From: an uncultured Bacteroidales bacterium
Lineage (GTDB): Bacteria > Bacteroidota > Bacteroidia > Bacteroidales > UBA932
NCBI GenBank assembly: GCA_937890845.1
Contig: CALADR010000370.1
Location: 1-6,664 of the forward strand
Reading direction: 5' to 3'
Length of the DNA stretch: 6,664 bases
Every line of letters starts with the position of its first letter. The first letter of the stretch is position 1. A program made the translations under genes and the position numbers. The notes beneath the pieces were generated by a model. It worked only from the letters and a program-made list of their open reading frames with translations, was not told the DNA's origin and made no database searches. Positions 1-6,536 of this stretch are shown here, one piece after another.

Positions 1-708
1 CAAATGCTCTGCAACAATACCTCCATCAGGATGCAATTTCATCCTGATAGTATCAGACTGAACATCATTTCTGTCCCAAAAAATGAAATTGCTCCTCGAG
101 CCCTGAGTATCTATTTCTTTGAAAATCTCGTTATCTGAATCAACAGACATTTCCACTATGTTTGTAAATATCTCTTCCTCTATATTGACTTTAGTCTCTC
201 TTAGTACCTTCATTCCCAAATATCTGCATTCTGAGGGAATATCCGAAAGAGTAAGATATGTTTCATATTTCTTGTTTTCCTTTTCTAAAAACACTTTTCC
301 GCCAGGTGTCTGCGCCGGCAGTTCAGATGATGCTGTAACAGGCTCGACTCCGGGAAGTTCAGCTCTTATTTCCACTTTATCACCCGGCTTATATTGAGGT
401 ATGGATACCCAATAAGGAGAATTGATCCAGGTTCCAGTGTGCTTCATTTCCAGATCTGTGCTTTCCCCGTTTATTTTAAGATTCAACTTAAGATGTTCCA
501 TATCATATTTCTCCATCGGCCTGCTTACTGGCTGTGCCACTCCGACATTGACCACAGTGCTGTCATTGTCTCCTGCCATGCATGATAAAAAGAGTTTCGG
601 CTCTGCATCCGGGCCGATAAGCTCAAACTTGTATTCACATGCTGTCAATGCTGCTGCAAATGCAGCTGCTGCTACTGATTTTACTATTCTGCTAAATGTA
701 GTTTTCAT
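1..708 (-). CDS. DUF4249-family outer-membrane lipoprotein (3' end beyond window)
   Basis: The reading frame starts at the ATG at 708 and stays open for 236 codons to the window edge, so the C-terminus is missing. It opens with a lipoprotein signal peptide: Lys2, Arg7 and Lys10, then an alanine-rich hydrophobic stretch ending in the lipobox Leu-Thr-Ala-Cys with the lipidated cysteine at residue 24. The segment after it (Pro-Lys-Leu-Phe-Leu near residue 37, followed by short beta-like stretches and Val-Gln/Ala-Gln-Pro-Val motifs) resembles DUF4249 proteins, which commonly follow TonB-dependent receptors in Bacteroidota. The family function is not established; from position I infer an accessory subunit of the receptor encoded six bases upstream. 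That spacing implies co-transcription and probably translational coupling; no clear Shine-Dalgarno is seen. The signal peptide is encoded by a GCA/GCT-rich run. The lipoprotein call is firm; the family call rests on partial similarity plus context. Confidence 0.8.
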   Translation of the reverse strand, partial: MKTTFSRIVKSVAAAAFAAALTACEYKFELIGPDAEPKLFLSCMAGDNDSTVVNVGVAQPVSRPMEKYDMEHLKLNLKINGESTDLEMKHTGTWINSPYWVSIPQYKPGDKVEIRAELPGVEPVTASSELPAQTPGGKVFLEKENKKYETYLTLSDIPSECRYLGMKVLRETKVNIEEEIFTNIVEMSVDSDNEIFKEIDTQGSRSNFIFWDRNDVQSDTIRMKLHPDGGIVAEHL

Positions 709-714
709 TTCTAT

Positions 715-3171
715 CTAAAATTTCAATATGTAACTGAATGACGGTATGATTGGAACTACTCCCAATGCACTTGCCACAAAGGTTCGGGAATCGCCACTGT
801 CTGTCACTTCCATGACCTCTGCCATTATCGGATTCATCCTGCTATATACATTATAGACACTGAGGTTCCATATCCGCTCATTTCCTCTCTTTGTCGTTTT
901 CCTGAAATTAATGCCTACATCAAGTCTGTGATAATCAGGAAGCTTGACATTATTGGGCTCTACATACAGGAGGTAACTTCCGTTATAGCCCTGATTAAAT
1001 CCGTTCTCTCCCTCATATTCAGTCCTATATGTCGGAAGAGTCATTCTTATGCCGGTAGAATAGTTCCAGGCGGCATAAGCATCTATTTTCTCACTGAACT
1101 TGTATGAAAAATTCACTGTAAACTTATGTCTGCTGTCGTTTCTGTCCAAAAACCAGCCTCTGCTGAAGTCGTCAAATTTTCTTTTACTCCAGGATATCGT
1201 ATAATATACTGACAGATCAAGCCTTTCAGTATTCCATCCCGCTTCAACTTCAGCTCCGTATGCTTTTCCTTTTCCTTCTCTGAAATCATACTCCCATTGA
1301 TGTAGTGGAGGACATAATGCGTTTGCCTTTCCATATTCCCTCAGATGGTCCATTGTCTTCCAGTAGCCCTCCACATTAAGTCTGATATTGTGGGGAAGAT
1401 CAAGATAAATCCCCCCTGCCACCTGTCTGGAATGCATAGGAGCTATTCTGGCAGTTGACGGCAGCCAGGTAGATACAGGCAGGTCGAGGTTTACCGTTGT
1501 CACCTGATGACTGAACTGGTTCATTTCAGAATATGAAAATTTCATAGACGCCGTCTTGCTGAACCTGAAGTTAAGTGCCGCCCTCGGTTCCAGGGCATGC
1601 CTTGTTTTATTTTCCGACCCCATCATGACATATCTCAGACCCAGATTCGCATCCATCCATTTGACTATATGGATCTCGTCTTCCAGATATACAGAAGCTT
1701 CATATCCGCTATATCGGGCTCTGTCACTGATGTTGTTGTGGCTTTTGATTTCCGAACCTAAGATTCTGGTATCCCATTCACTGCTCTTTGGGAAAAAGAA
1801 ATGATATTTTCCTATTGCCCCGAATCTCAAGTGATTCACTTTGGAGAGTCTCCAGTCAAAATCCGCTTTGAAGCCGGCATCACTCACAATCGTTCTGAAC
1901 GACTCACTATATCTGCTTATCTCGACTTCATTCTGGTCTTCATACTCTTTAGATTCTGTGATTCTGAAGTTAGAATTGTACATACTGTAATATACGGACA
2001 TCTCTGTACTTAACTTGTCCGTAATGTGTTTTTCCCAATTTACGGAACCTAGAAGATTTCCCCATCCTGTCTTTATCGAAGATGTATCTCTCGACATATA
2101 GGAAACACCGTCTGATGATATTGATGAAACGAACTCCCCCACTGTCCTTATTTTGAAGGCATCGCGTCCGTAATATATGTTGAAACTCATCTTGCTGTCA
2201 TCCTTGAACTTATGAGTAATCTTGCCGTTCAAGTCCCACATGGCATAATTGAAGCCTTTCTTGTCTTCCTTACCTTTGTTCCTGGCATTTATTATGGCCA
2301 TTACCGGAGTCGTAACGATATCAAGCCAGGAACGACGCAGTGCCACATTGAAAGAGGTCTTTCCTCTTACGATTGGTCCTCCATACTGGATCCTACCTTC
2401 TGTCAGTCCTATCGAAAAGACTCCGCTGTAGTCATAAAAGTCCCCGTCCTTGGTCCTTACATCCACTACAGACGAAAGCCGTCCGCCATAACGGGCTGGA
2501 AATCCGCTCTTGTAGAAATCGACAGATTCGACGATGTCTGTATTGAATGATGAAAACAGCCCGGCCAGATGGCTGACCTGATACATAGGTACTCCGTCCA
2601 AAAGAAAAAGGTTGTCACTTCCTGTTCCTCCGTGCACATAAAGTCCTGATACCAGTTCTGTTCCCGTGGATACTCCCGGGAGCTGCTGCAGTGTCTTTAT
2701 CAGGTCAGGACTGCTCATGAAGGCAAATCCTCTGTTGAATTTCTTACCGTCGATATGTTTCAGACCTGTCTGTGTCCTGTTTATGTAATGGACCGTCTCC
2801 CCTGTTATCCTCGCCTCCGTGAGGGTGTCGTTCCTTTCAGGAACTTCTTCAGGTATGTCAGACGATATTATTTCAGGCTCGGCAGGTGTAAGGACTATAT
2901 ATTTCCCCTGCCTTTTCCACAAAATGCCTGTGTCGTGGAAAATCCGGTCCATAGCCTCTGTAAGTTTCATTCCATCAACGGATTTGCCAAAATACGGCTG
3001 CCCTACAGAAAGAGAGGAGTCATAGACAAAACTGACTTTGTATGTCTCTTCTGCCTTGTCCATCATTTTTCTTACTGTGAGTATCTCGATTTGGGCTTTT
3101 GCAGATAAGGATGCCAGTGCTACAGTCAGAGCTGCCAATATTATTTTTGCATAGTATTTCATTCCTTTCAT
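715..3171 (-). CDS. TonB-dependent outer-membrane receptor with N-terminal STN signalling domain
   Basis: The 818-residue protein should be a 22-strand outer-membrane transporter-transducer powered by TonB. Residues 1-26 are a signal peptide (hydrophobic run ending Ala-Lys-Ala before Gln27). Residues about 28-95 form an STN domain, the periplasmic module that contacts FecR proteins. A short linker carries a TonB-box-like segment, Asp115-Thr-Leu-Thr-Glu. The plug spans about 130-240 (LQQLPGV, LLDGVPMY, FPARYGGRLSSVVDV). The rest is an aromatic-rich barrel ending in SFSYILKF with the expected terminal Phe. The carboxypeptidase-regulatory-like domain often found between STN and plug is absent. 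I chose the ATG at 3171, 13 bases after the FecR stop; the ATG at 3162 is equally plausible, and a TTG at 3204 would overlap fecR but delays the signal peptide. Genes upstream encode the matching sigma and anti-sigma. The ligand (siderophore, glycan, peptide or other) cannot be inferred. Confidence 0.93.
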   Translation of the reverse strand: MKGMKYYAKIILAALTVALASLSAKAQIEILTVRKMMDKAEETYKVSFVYDSSLSVGQPYFGKSVDGMKLTEAMDRIFHDTGILWKRQGKYIVLTPAEPEIISSDIPEEVPERNDTLTEARITGETVHYINRTQTGLKHIDGKKFNRGFAFMSSPDLIKTLQQLPGVSTGTELVSGLYVHGGTGSDNLFLLDGVPMYQVSHLAGLFSSFNTDIVESVDFYKSGFPARYGGRLSSVVDVRTKDGDFYDYSGVFSIGLTEGRIQYGGPIVRGKTSFNVALRRSWLDIVTTPVMAIINARNKGKEDKKGFNYAMWDLNGKITHKFKDDSKMSFNIYYGRDAFKIRTVGEFVSSISSDGVSYMSRDTSSIKTGWGNLLGSVNWEKHITDKLSTEMSVYYSMYNSNFRITESKEYEDQNEVEISRYSESFRTIVSDAGFKADFDWRLSKVNHLRFGAIGKYHFFFPKSSEWDTRILGSEIKSHNNISDRARYSGYEASVYLEDEIHIVKWMDANLGLRYVMMGSENKTRHALEPRAALNFRFSKTASMKFSYSEMNQFSHQVTTVNLDLPVSTWLPSTARIAPMHSRQVAGGIYLDLPHNIRLNVEGYWKTMDHLREYGKANALCPPLHQWEYDFREGKGKAYGAEVEAGWNTERLDLSVYYTISWSKRKFDDFSRGWFLDRNDSRHKFTVNFSYKFSEKIDAYAAWNYSTGIRMTLPTYRTEYEGENGFNQGYNGSYLLYVEPNNVKLPDYHRLDVGINFRKTTKRGNERIWNLSVYNVYSRMNPIMAEVMEVTDSGDSRTFVASALGVVPIIPSFSYILKF

Positions 3172-3184
3172 TTTTCGCAAGTGT

Positions 3185-4036
3185 TTAATTTGTCCGGGCC
3201 CCAAGATTTGGAGATGCGATTTTGATTCTGATGTCCAAAGCCTCTTCTATAAGTGAAATCACAGTTCTGTCATCGTCTGCAAAGAATTTTCCGGACAGTT
3301 TCTTTTCCGGATCACCATAAAGTTCCAGTTTCAGGCCGTAAAAAGCCTCCAGTTCGTTCAGAACCTCTGAAACGGGGGTTGACTCATACTCAAATACTCC
3401 CCTCGCCCATACAGCCGGATTCGGGGTTTCCGGTGCCTGTATTTGCGGCTCTTCAGACTGCGCTTCCAGAACGGCGGCATCGCCTTTGGTCAGAACCAGG
3501 CCCCTGCCTTCTTCATTCCTCGAGAAAAAGACTTTTCCGGACTGCACATATACTTCCGTAGATTCCTGCTTTCTGTCTATCTGGAACTCAGTACCAAGAA
3601 CTTTTATATATGAATCCCCTGCCGATACCTCAAACGGGTGTCTGCTGTCTTTAGTGACTGAAAAGAACGCCTTGCCGCTCATTTCCACTTTCCTGTTTGC
3701 TGCGAACCTGTTTCCTTTCCTGTATGATATGGTGGAATTGGGCGCAAGAATGACTGATGTGCTGTCAGGGAGAATTATTGTCCTGGAAGCTTCTGCCGAC
3801 GCGCTTTCTGTCCAGTCCCTGCCTGATGTTTCTTTCAATATGAAAACTGCAGCCACAACAGATGCTGCTGCAACGGATACTGCTGCTATGACGCGTTTTA
3901 AATCAAATGAAGTGTGTCCGGATCTATTCCCTGTTACTGTTTCCCGGAATGCTCTGATGGCTTTGCCAGTATCCAGCCGACCTTTCTGATAGTGGCGAAG
4001 TACAAATGAAAGCCTGTTTTCAAATCTGTTTTCCAT
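3185..4036 (-). CDS. FecR-family anti-sigma factor with C-terminal DUF4974 domain
   Basis: This 283-residue inner-membrane protein should hold or activate the ECF sigma factor encoded just upstream and receive the signal from the TonB receptor encoded downstream. Residues 1-46 are a cytoplasmic sigma-interacting region (FVLRHYQKGRLDTGKAI resembles the start of Bacteroidota FecR proteins). Residues about 49-67 are one transmembrane helix. The FecR domain spans about 83-185, with the typical LPDSTSVILAPNSTISY and KVLGTEFQID motifs; Gly148-Thr149 is seen here. A Pro/Glu-rich linker (about 193-208) leads to a DUF4974 domain at 213-273 (PVSEVLNELEAFYGLKL), the STN-like part expected to contact the receptor. 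I chose the ATG at 4036 because the conserved N-terminal motif follows at once; an in-frame ATG at 4069 would add 11 residues with no family resemblance. The gap to the sigma gene is 99 bases with this start, and to the receptor 13 bases. Confidence 0.92.
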   Translation of the reverse strand: MENRFENRLSFVLRHYQKGRLDTGKAIRAFRETVTGNRSGHTSFDLKRVIAAVSVAAASVVAAVFILKETSGRDWTESASAEASRTIILPDSTSVILAPNSTISYRKGNRFAANRKVEMSGKAFFSVTKDSRHPFEVSAGDSYIKVLGTEFQIDRKQESTEVYVQSGKVFFSRNEEGRGLVLTKGDAAVLEAQSEEPQIQAPETPNPAVWARGVFEYESTPVSEVLNELEAFYGLKLELYGDPEKKLSGKFFADDDRTVISLIEEALDIRIKIASPNLGARTN

Positions 4037-4135
4037 TTTCTTTGTCCGTATTTGGCCGCTTGGCGGCATTTCTGTCTATAAGACGGAAAAAATGGAAAAA
4101 GTACTATCCTGTCTTGAAAAATTTTCGACGATAAA
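4037..4135. other. Spacer between sigma and anti-sigma genes
   Basis: With the anti-sigma start at 4036 this spacer is 99 bases. It holds an alternative in-frame ATG at 4069, a compact GC-rich inverted repeat at 4055-4067 (GCCGC, 3-base loop, GCGGC), and a small dyad GTCT-ATA-AGAC at 4074-4084. No T-run follows either one in the direction of transcription, so neither resembles an intrinsic terminator. No promoter matching the Bacteroides consensus was seen, so the anti-sigma gene is probably transcribed from upstream. Confidence 0.45.
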
Positions 4136-4660
4136 TCAAAGGTTTAACAGGAAGAAGATGATTTTCCTTGTTCCTTCCTGGAGAATGCGCAATGCTTTGC
4201 TGACCTGATTGCGTACTGTGTTTTCGGATATATCCAGTTCTTCAGCTATTTCACCGTATTTCATGCCGTCGCGCTTGGCCATAAGGAAAATGTTGCGGCA
4301 TTTTTCCGGAAGAGAGTCTATTGCAGTCCAGATCTGCGCTTCCGCCTCAGCATCACCGGCAAGTCCGTCCGACCCATCAGAATCCGGTATTGAAGCCAAT
4401 TCGCCCTCCAGATCCTCCCTCCGGTCTTTCGACTTTCCGCTGCGGATCATATCTATGCATCTGTTTCTGACTGTGGTATAAAGATATGACCTGTGGTTTA
4501 ATACAGTGTCTTTTTTCTCCCAAAGCGAAATGTAGCATTCCTGCACAATATCTTCAGCCTTTCCGATATCATCCAGATAATGAAGGGCATAAAGACAGAG
4601 AGGCCTGTACCACAGGCGGTACAAGTCTTCAAATTCCCTTATCCTGTCTTTCTGCGCCAT
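4136..4660 (-). CDS. ECF-type RNA polymerase sigma factor (sigma-70 family)
   Basis: The 174-residue protein is a group 4 sigma factor made of regions 2 and 4 only, the normal length for the Bacteroidota FecI-like class. Region 2 covers about residues 10-75, including AEDIVQECYISLWEKK (region 2.2, core-polymerase contact) and HRSYLYTTVRNRCIDMIR (regions 2.3-2.4, promoter melting and -10 recognition). An acidic linker follows (82-108, rich in Glu, Asp and Gly). Region 4 covers about 110-160, with LPEKCRNIFLMAKRDGMKYGEI and the helix-turn-helix SENTVRNQVSKALRIL for the -35 element. The C-terminus ends in a short hydrophobic tail, FFLLNL. It is the first gene of the cluster, followed by its FecR anti-sigma, so activity is probably set by membrane signalling. 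Its target promoters are not known; autoregulation of this operon is an inference. The ATG at 4660 is the natural start, just ahead of region 2. Confidence 0.95.
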   Translation of the reverse strand: MAQKDRIREFEDLYRLWYRPLCLYALHYLDDIGKAEDIVQECYISLWEKKDTVLNHRSYLYTTVRNRCIDMIRSGKSKDRREDLEGELASIPDSDGSDGLAGDAEAEAQIWTAIDSLPEKCRNIFLMAKRDGMKYGEIAEELDISENTVRNQVSKALRILQEGTRKIIFFLLNL

Positions 4661-4791
4661 TACTCAGGCATGTTACTTTTAAACAGATTCTTAATTGCAA
4701 AACATCGGAGCAGCCAACCTACAGATCGACATACCCCGATGCTAAATATACGAATCCTCAATCGTACGATACCGGATTATTCCTCATCACA
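4661..4791. other. Gap between the glyQS unit and the ECF sigma operon
   Basis: This 131-bp gap separates the housekeeping unit from the signalling operon and should hold the sigma-operon promoter. I see no convincing TTTG / TAnnTTTG pair: TATATTTA (minus strand, 4743-4750) matches the -7 box in seven of eight positions but lacks a -33 partner at the right distance. The promoter may use the ECF sigma itself, whose recognition sequence is not known. The gap also contains the hairpin at 4703-4741 and a perfect 10-bp palindrome, ATCGTACGAT, at 4761-4770. Confidence 0.5.
4703..4741 (-). terminator. Possible weak terminator-like hairpin after the glyQS unit
   Basis: On the minus strand CATCGGGG (4734-4741) can pair with CTCCGATG (4703-4710), an 8-bp stem with one G-U pair and a 23-base loop, followed directly by TTTT (4699-4702). 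The position, downstream of the glyQS / small membrane protein unit and upstream of the sigma factor gene, suits a terminator. The long loop and short T-run make it weak. It could equally be a structure in the sigma-factor mRNA leader or a chance pairing. Confidence 0.3.
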
Positions 4792-4989
4792 CTATTTTAT
4801 CAAGTCCCTGACAGAGGCGACTATTCTTACCGACCCCCATATTATCATCATGATAAAAATGGCGATAAACAGCTTCTCTGTCGTTGTCTCCAGTCCTGCC
4901 TTGAGATTAAGCACAAGAAGTACTATAAGTGATATCACTATAACGGAAAAGAGTACAAGACGTACGATTGAAAGTATCCTGCTGTTCAT
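4792..4989 (-). CDS. Small two-helix membrane protein of unknown function
   Basis: I do not recognise this 65-residue protein. It starts at the ATG at 4989, five bases after the glyQS stop codon, and ends with TAG at 4792. Two hydrophobic segments are visible, at about residues 8-29 and 39-60, joined by a short polar stretch (LKAGLETTTEKL). Arg4 and Arg10 flank the first helix, and the C-terminal end is polar and basic (Arg55, Arg61, Lys65). This predicts a hairpin in the inner membrane with both ends probably in the cytoplasm. The tight spacing suggests it is co-transcribed with glyQS, although nothing ties it to tRNA charging. It has no visible motif for transport, toxin or enzyme activity. 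The clean two-helix pattern, start codon and gene-like spacing favour a real gene over a chance frame. A function should not be assigned. Confidence 0.68.
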   Translation of the reverse strand: MNSRILSIVRLVLFSVIVISLIVLLVLNLKAGLETTTEKLFIAIFIMMIIWGSVRIVASVRDLIK

Positions 4990-4994
4990 AAATA

Positions 4995-6536
4995 TTATTT
5001 CAATTTGCGAAGAAGGTTGCTCATATTCACGTGAGAACCGATAATCTGGTGAAGATCTTCGATTTTCACTCTCTCCTGCTGCATTGAGTCACGATGACGT
5101 ATTGTCACACAGTGATCTTTTAGCGAATCATGGTCAACTGTCACGCAGAATGGTGTTCCGATGGCATCCTGACGACGGTATCTCTTTCCTATGCTGTCTT
5201 TCTCGTCATACTGGCAGTTGAAATCAAATTTCAGATCATCCATGATGCTCTGGGCAAGCTCAGGAAGTCCGTCTTTCTTCAAAAGCGGAAGGACAGCCAC
5301 TTTTACAGGAGCAAGAGGAGCAGGAATACTGAGCACAACCCTTGTCTCTCCGTTCTCGAGCTTCTCCTCCTTGTATGAATTAGAAAGCACAGCAAGCACC
5401 ATTCTGTCAACTCCGATAGATGTTTCTACGACATACGGCGTGTAGTTTTCTCCGCTTTCCGGATCGAAATACTGTATTTTCTTTCCTGAGAATTTCTGGT
5501 GGTTCCCAAGGTCAAAATCTGTTCTTGAATGGATTCCTTCGAGTTCCTTGAATCCGAACGGGAAGTTGAACTCAATGTCAGTCGCAGCGTTTGCATAGTG
5601 TGCAAGCTTCTCATGGTCGTGGAAACGGTAGTTCTCGTTACCCATTCCGAGTGCCTGATGCCATGCGAGACGGTTCTGCTTCCATTTTGCGAACCAGTCA
5701 AGTTCGGTACCAGGTTTGATGAAAAACTGCATTTCCATCTGCTCGAACTCTCTCATTCTGAAAATGAACTGACGTGCCACAATCTCGTTTCTGAACGCTT
5801 TTCCGATCTGTGCTATTCCGAACGGAATCTTCATACGGCCGGTCTTCTGTACATTCAGATAATTAACGAAGATACCCTGAGCCGTCTCGGGACGAAGATA
5901 AATCACGTTTGCATCTTCTGAAGTGCTTCCAAGCTGAGTGCTGAACATAAGGTTGAACTGACGTACGTCTGTCCAGTTCTTTGTTCCTGAAATAGGACAT
6001 GCTATTTCACAGTCAACAATAATCTGACGGAGTCCGGCAAGATCGCTTGCATTAAGAGCGTCAGCCATACGCTGGCGAACCTCGTCCATTTTTGACTTAT
6101 GGCGGAGAACATTAGGATTTGTCTCCATGAATTTCTCCTGATCAAAAGCCTCTCCGAATTTCTTCCTTGCTTTCTCTACTTCCTTGTTTATCTTCTCCTC
6201 AAGTTTCGCTATATAGTCCTCGATAAGGACATCTGCACGATATCTCTTCTTTGAATCCTTGTTATCAATGAGAGGGTCGTTGAAAGCGCCTACGTGGCCT
6301 GAAGCCTCCCAGATTTTAGGATGCATGAAAATGCATGAATCGATTCCAACTATATTTTCGTGGAGTCTGACCATAGCCTCCCACCAGTATCTCTTTATGT
6401 TGTTCTTAAGTTCAGAACCCATCTGGCCATAATCATATACGGCTGCGAGACCGTCATAAATCTCGCTTGAAGGGAATATGAATCCGTACTCTTTGCAATG
6501 CGCTACCAGAGTCTTGAAAAGCTCATCCTGTGTCAT
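4995..6536 (-). CDS. glyQS: Glycine--tRNA ligase, single-chain alpha2 type
   Basis: This class II synthetase attaches glycine to tRNA-Gly using ATP in the cytoplasm. At 513 residues it is the homodimeric form, shared with archaea, eukaryotes and several bacterial phyla, rather than the alpha2beta2 form of E. coli. Features in order: N-terminal GFIFPSSEIYDGLAAVYDYG (18-37), characteristic of the family; a charged helical insert (about 100-165); LRPETAQGIFVNY (214-226); motif 2 with FRNEI (248-252) and FRMREFEQME (259-268), carrying the ATP-binding arginines; GIHSRTDFDL near 334-343; motif 3 with GVDRMVLAVL (375-384, Arg378); and an anticodon-binding domain from about 407 to 505 (APVKVAVLPL, SIGKRYRRQDAIGTPFCVTVD). 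It appears complete, with no frameshift. The ATG at 6536 fits the family N-terminus. A strong consensus promoter lies upstream and a small membrane-protein gene follows five bases after the stop. The gene is also called glyS in some annotations. Confidence 0.98.
   Translation of the reverse strand: MTQDELFKTLVAHCKEYGFIFPSSEIYDGLAAVYDYGQMGSELKNNIKRYWWEAMVRLHENIVGIDSCIFMHPKIWEASGHVGAFNDPLIDNKDSKKRYRADVLIEDYIAKLEEKINKEVEKARKKFGEAFDQEKFMETNPNVLRHKSKMDEVRQRMADALNASDLAGLRQIIVDCEIACPISGTKNWTDVRQFNLMFSTQLGSTSEDANVIYLRPETAQGIFVNYLNVQKTGRMKIPFGIAQIGKAFRNEIVARQFIFRMREFEQMEMQFFIKPGTELDWFAKWKQNRLAWHQALGMGNENYRFHDHEKLAHYANAATDIEFNFPFGFKELEGIHSRTDFDLGNHQKFSGKKIQYFDPESGENYTPYVVETSIGVDRMVLAVLSNSYKEEKLENGETRVVLSIPAPLAPVKVAVLPLLKKDGLPELAQSIMDDLKFDFNCQYDEKDSIGKRYRRQDAIGTPFCVTVDHDSLKDHCVTIRHRDSMQQERVKIEDLHQIIGSHVNMSNLLRKLK

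Noticed and set aside
3486..3989. A 167-codon plus-strand frame antisense to the anti-sigma gene.
   Set aside because: It is fully contained in a gene with clear FecR and DUF4974 domains; its translation has no coherent domain or start context.
4697..4706. GATGTTTTGC on the minus strand as a -7 box for the sigma gene.
   Set aside because: Only the TTTG half matches; the TA is absent, and no TTTG or TTG lies 19-21 bases upstream.
4758..4971. 11-bp inverted repeat, CGTACGATTGA, with one copy at 4961-4971 and the other on the minus strand at 4758-4768, bracketing most of the small membrane-protein gene.
   Set aside because: Several 11-base inverted matches are expected by chance among all pairs of positions in a window of this size, and one copy lies inside coding sequence. 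No target-site duplication or other sign of a mobile element is present.
4580..5044. A 154-codon plus-strand open frame crossing the sigma gene, the gap and the small membrane-protein gene.
   Set aside because: It overlaps well-supported minus-strand genes, and its product is low in recognisable features and resembles no protein I know. It is a shadow frame, like the other plus-strand frames in the window.
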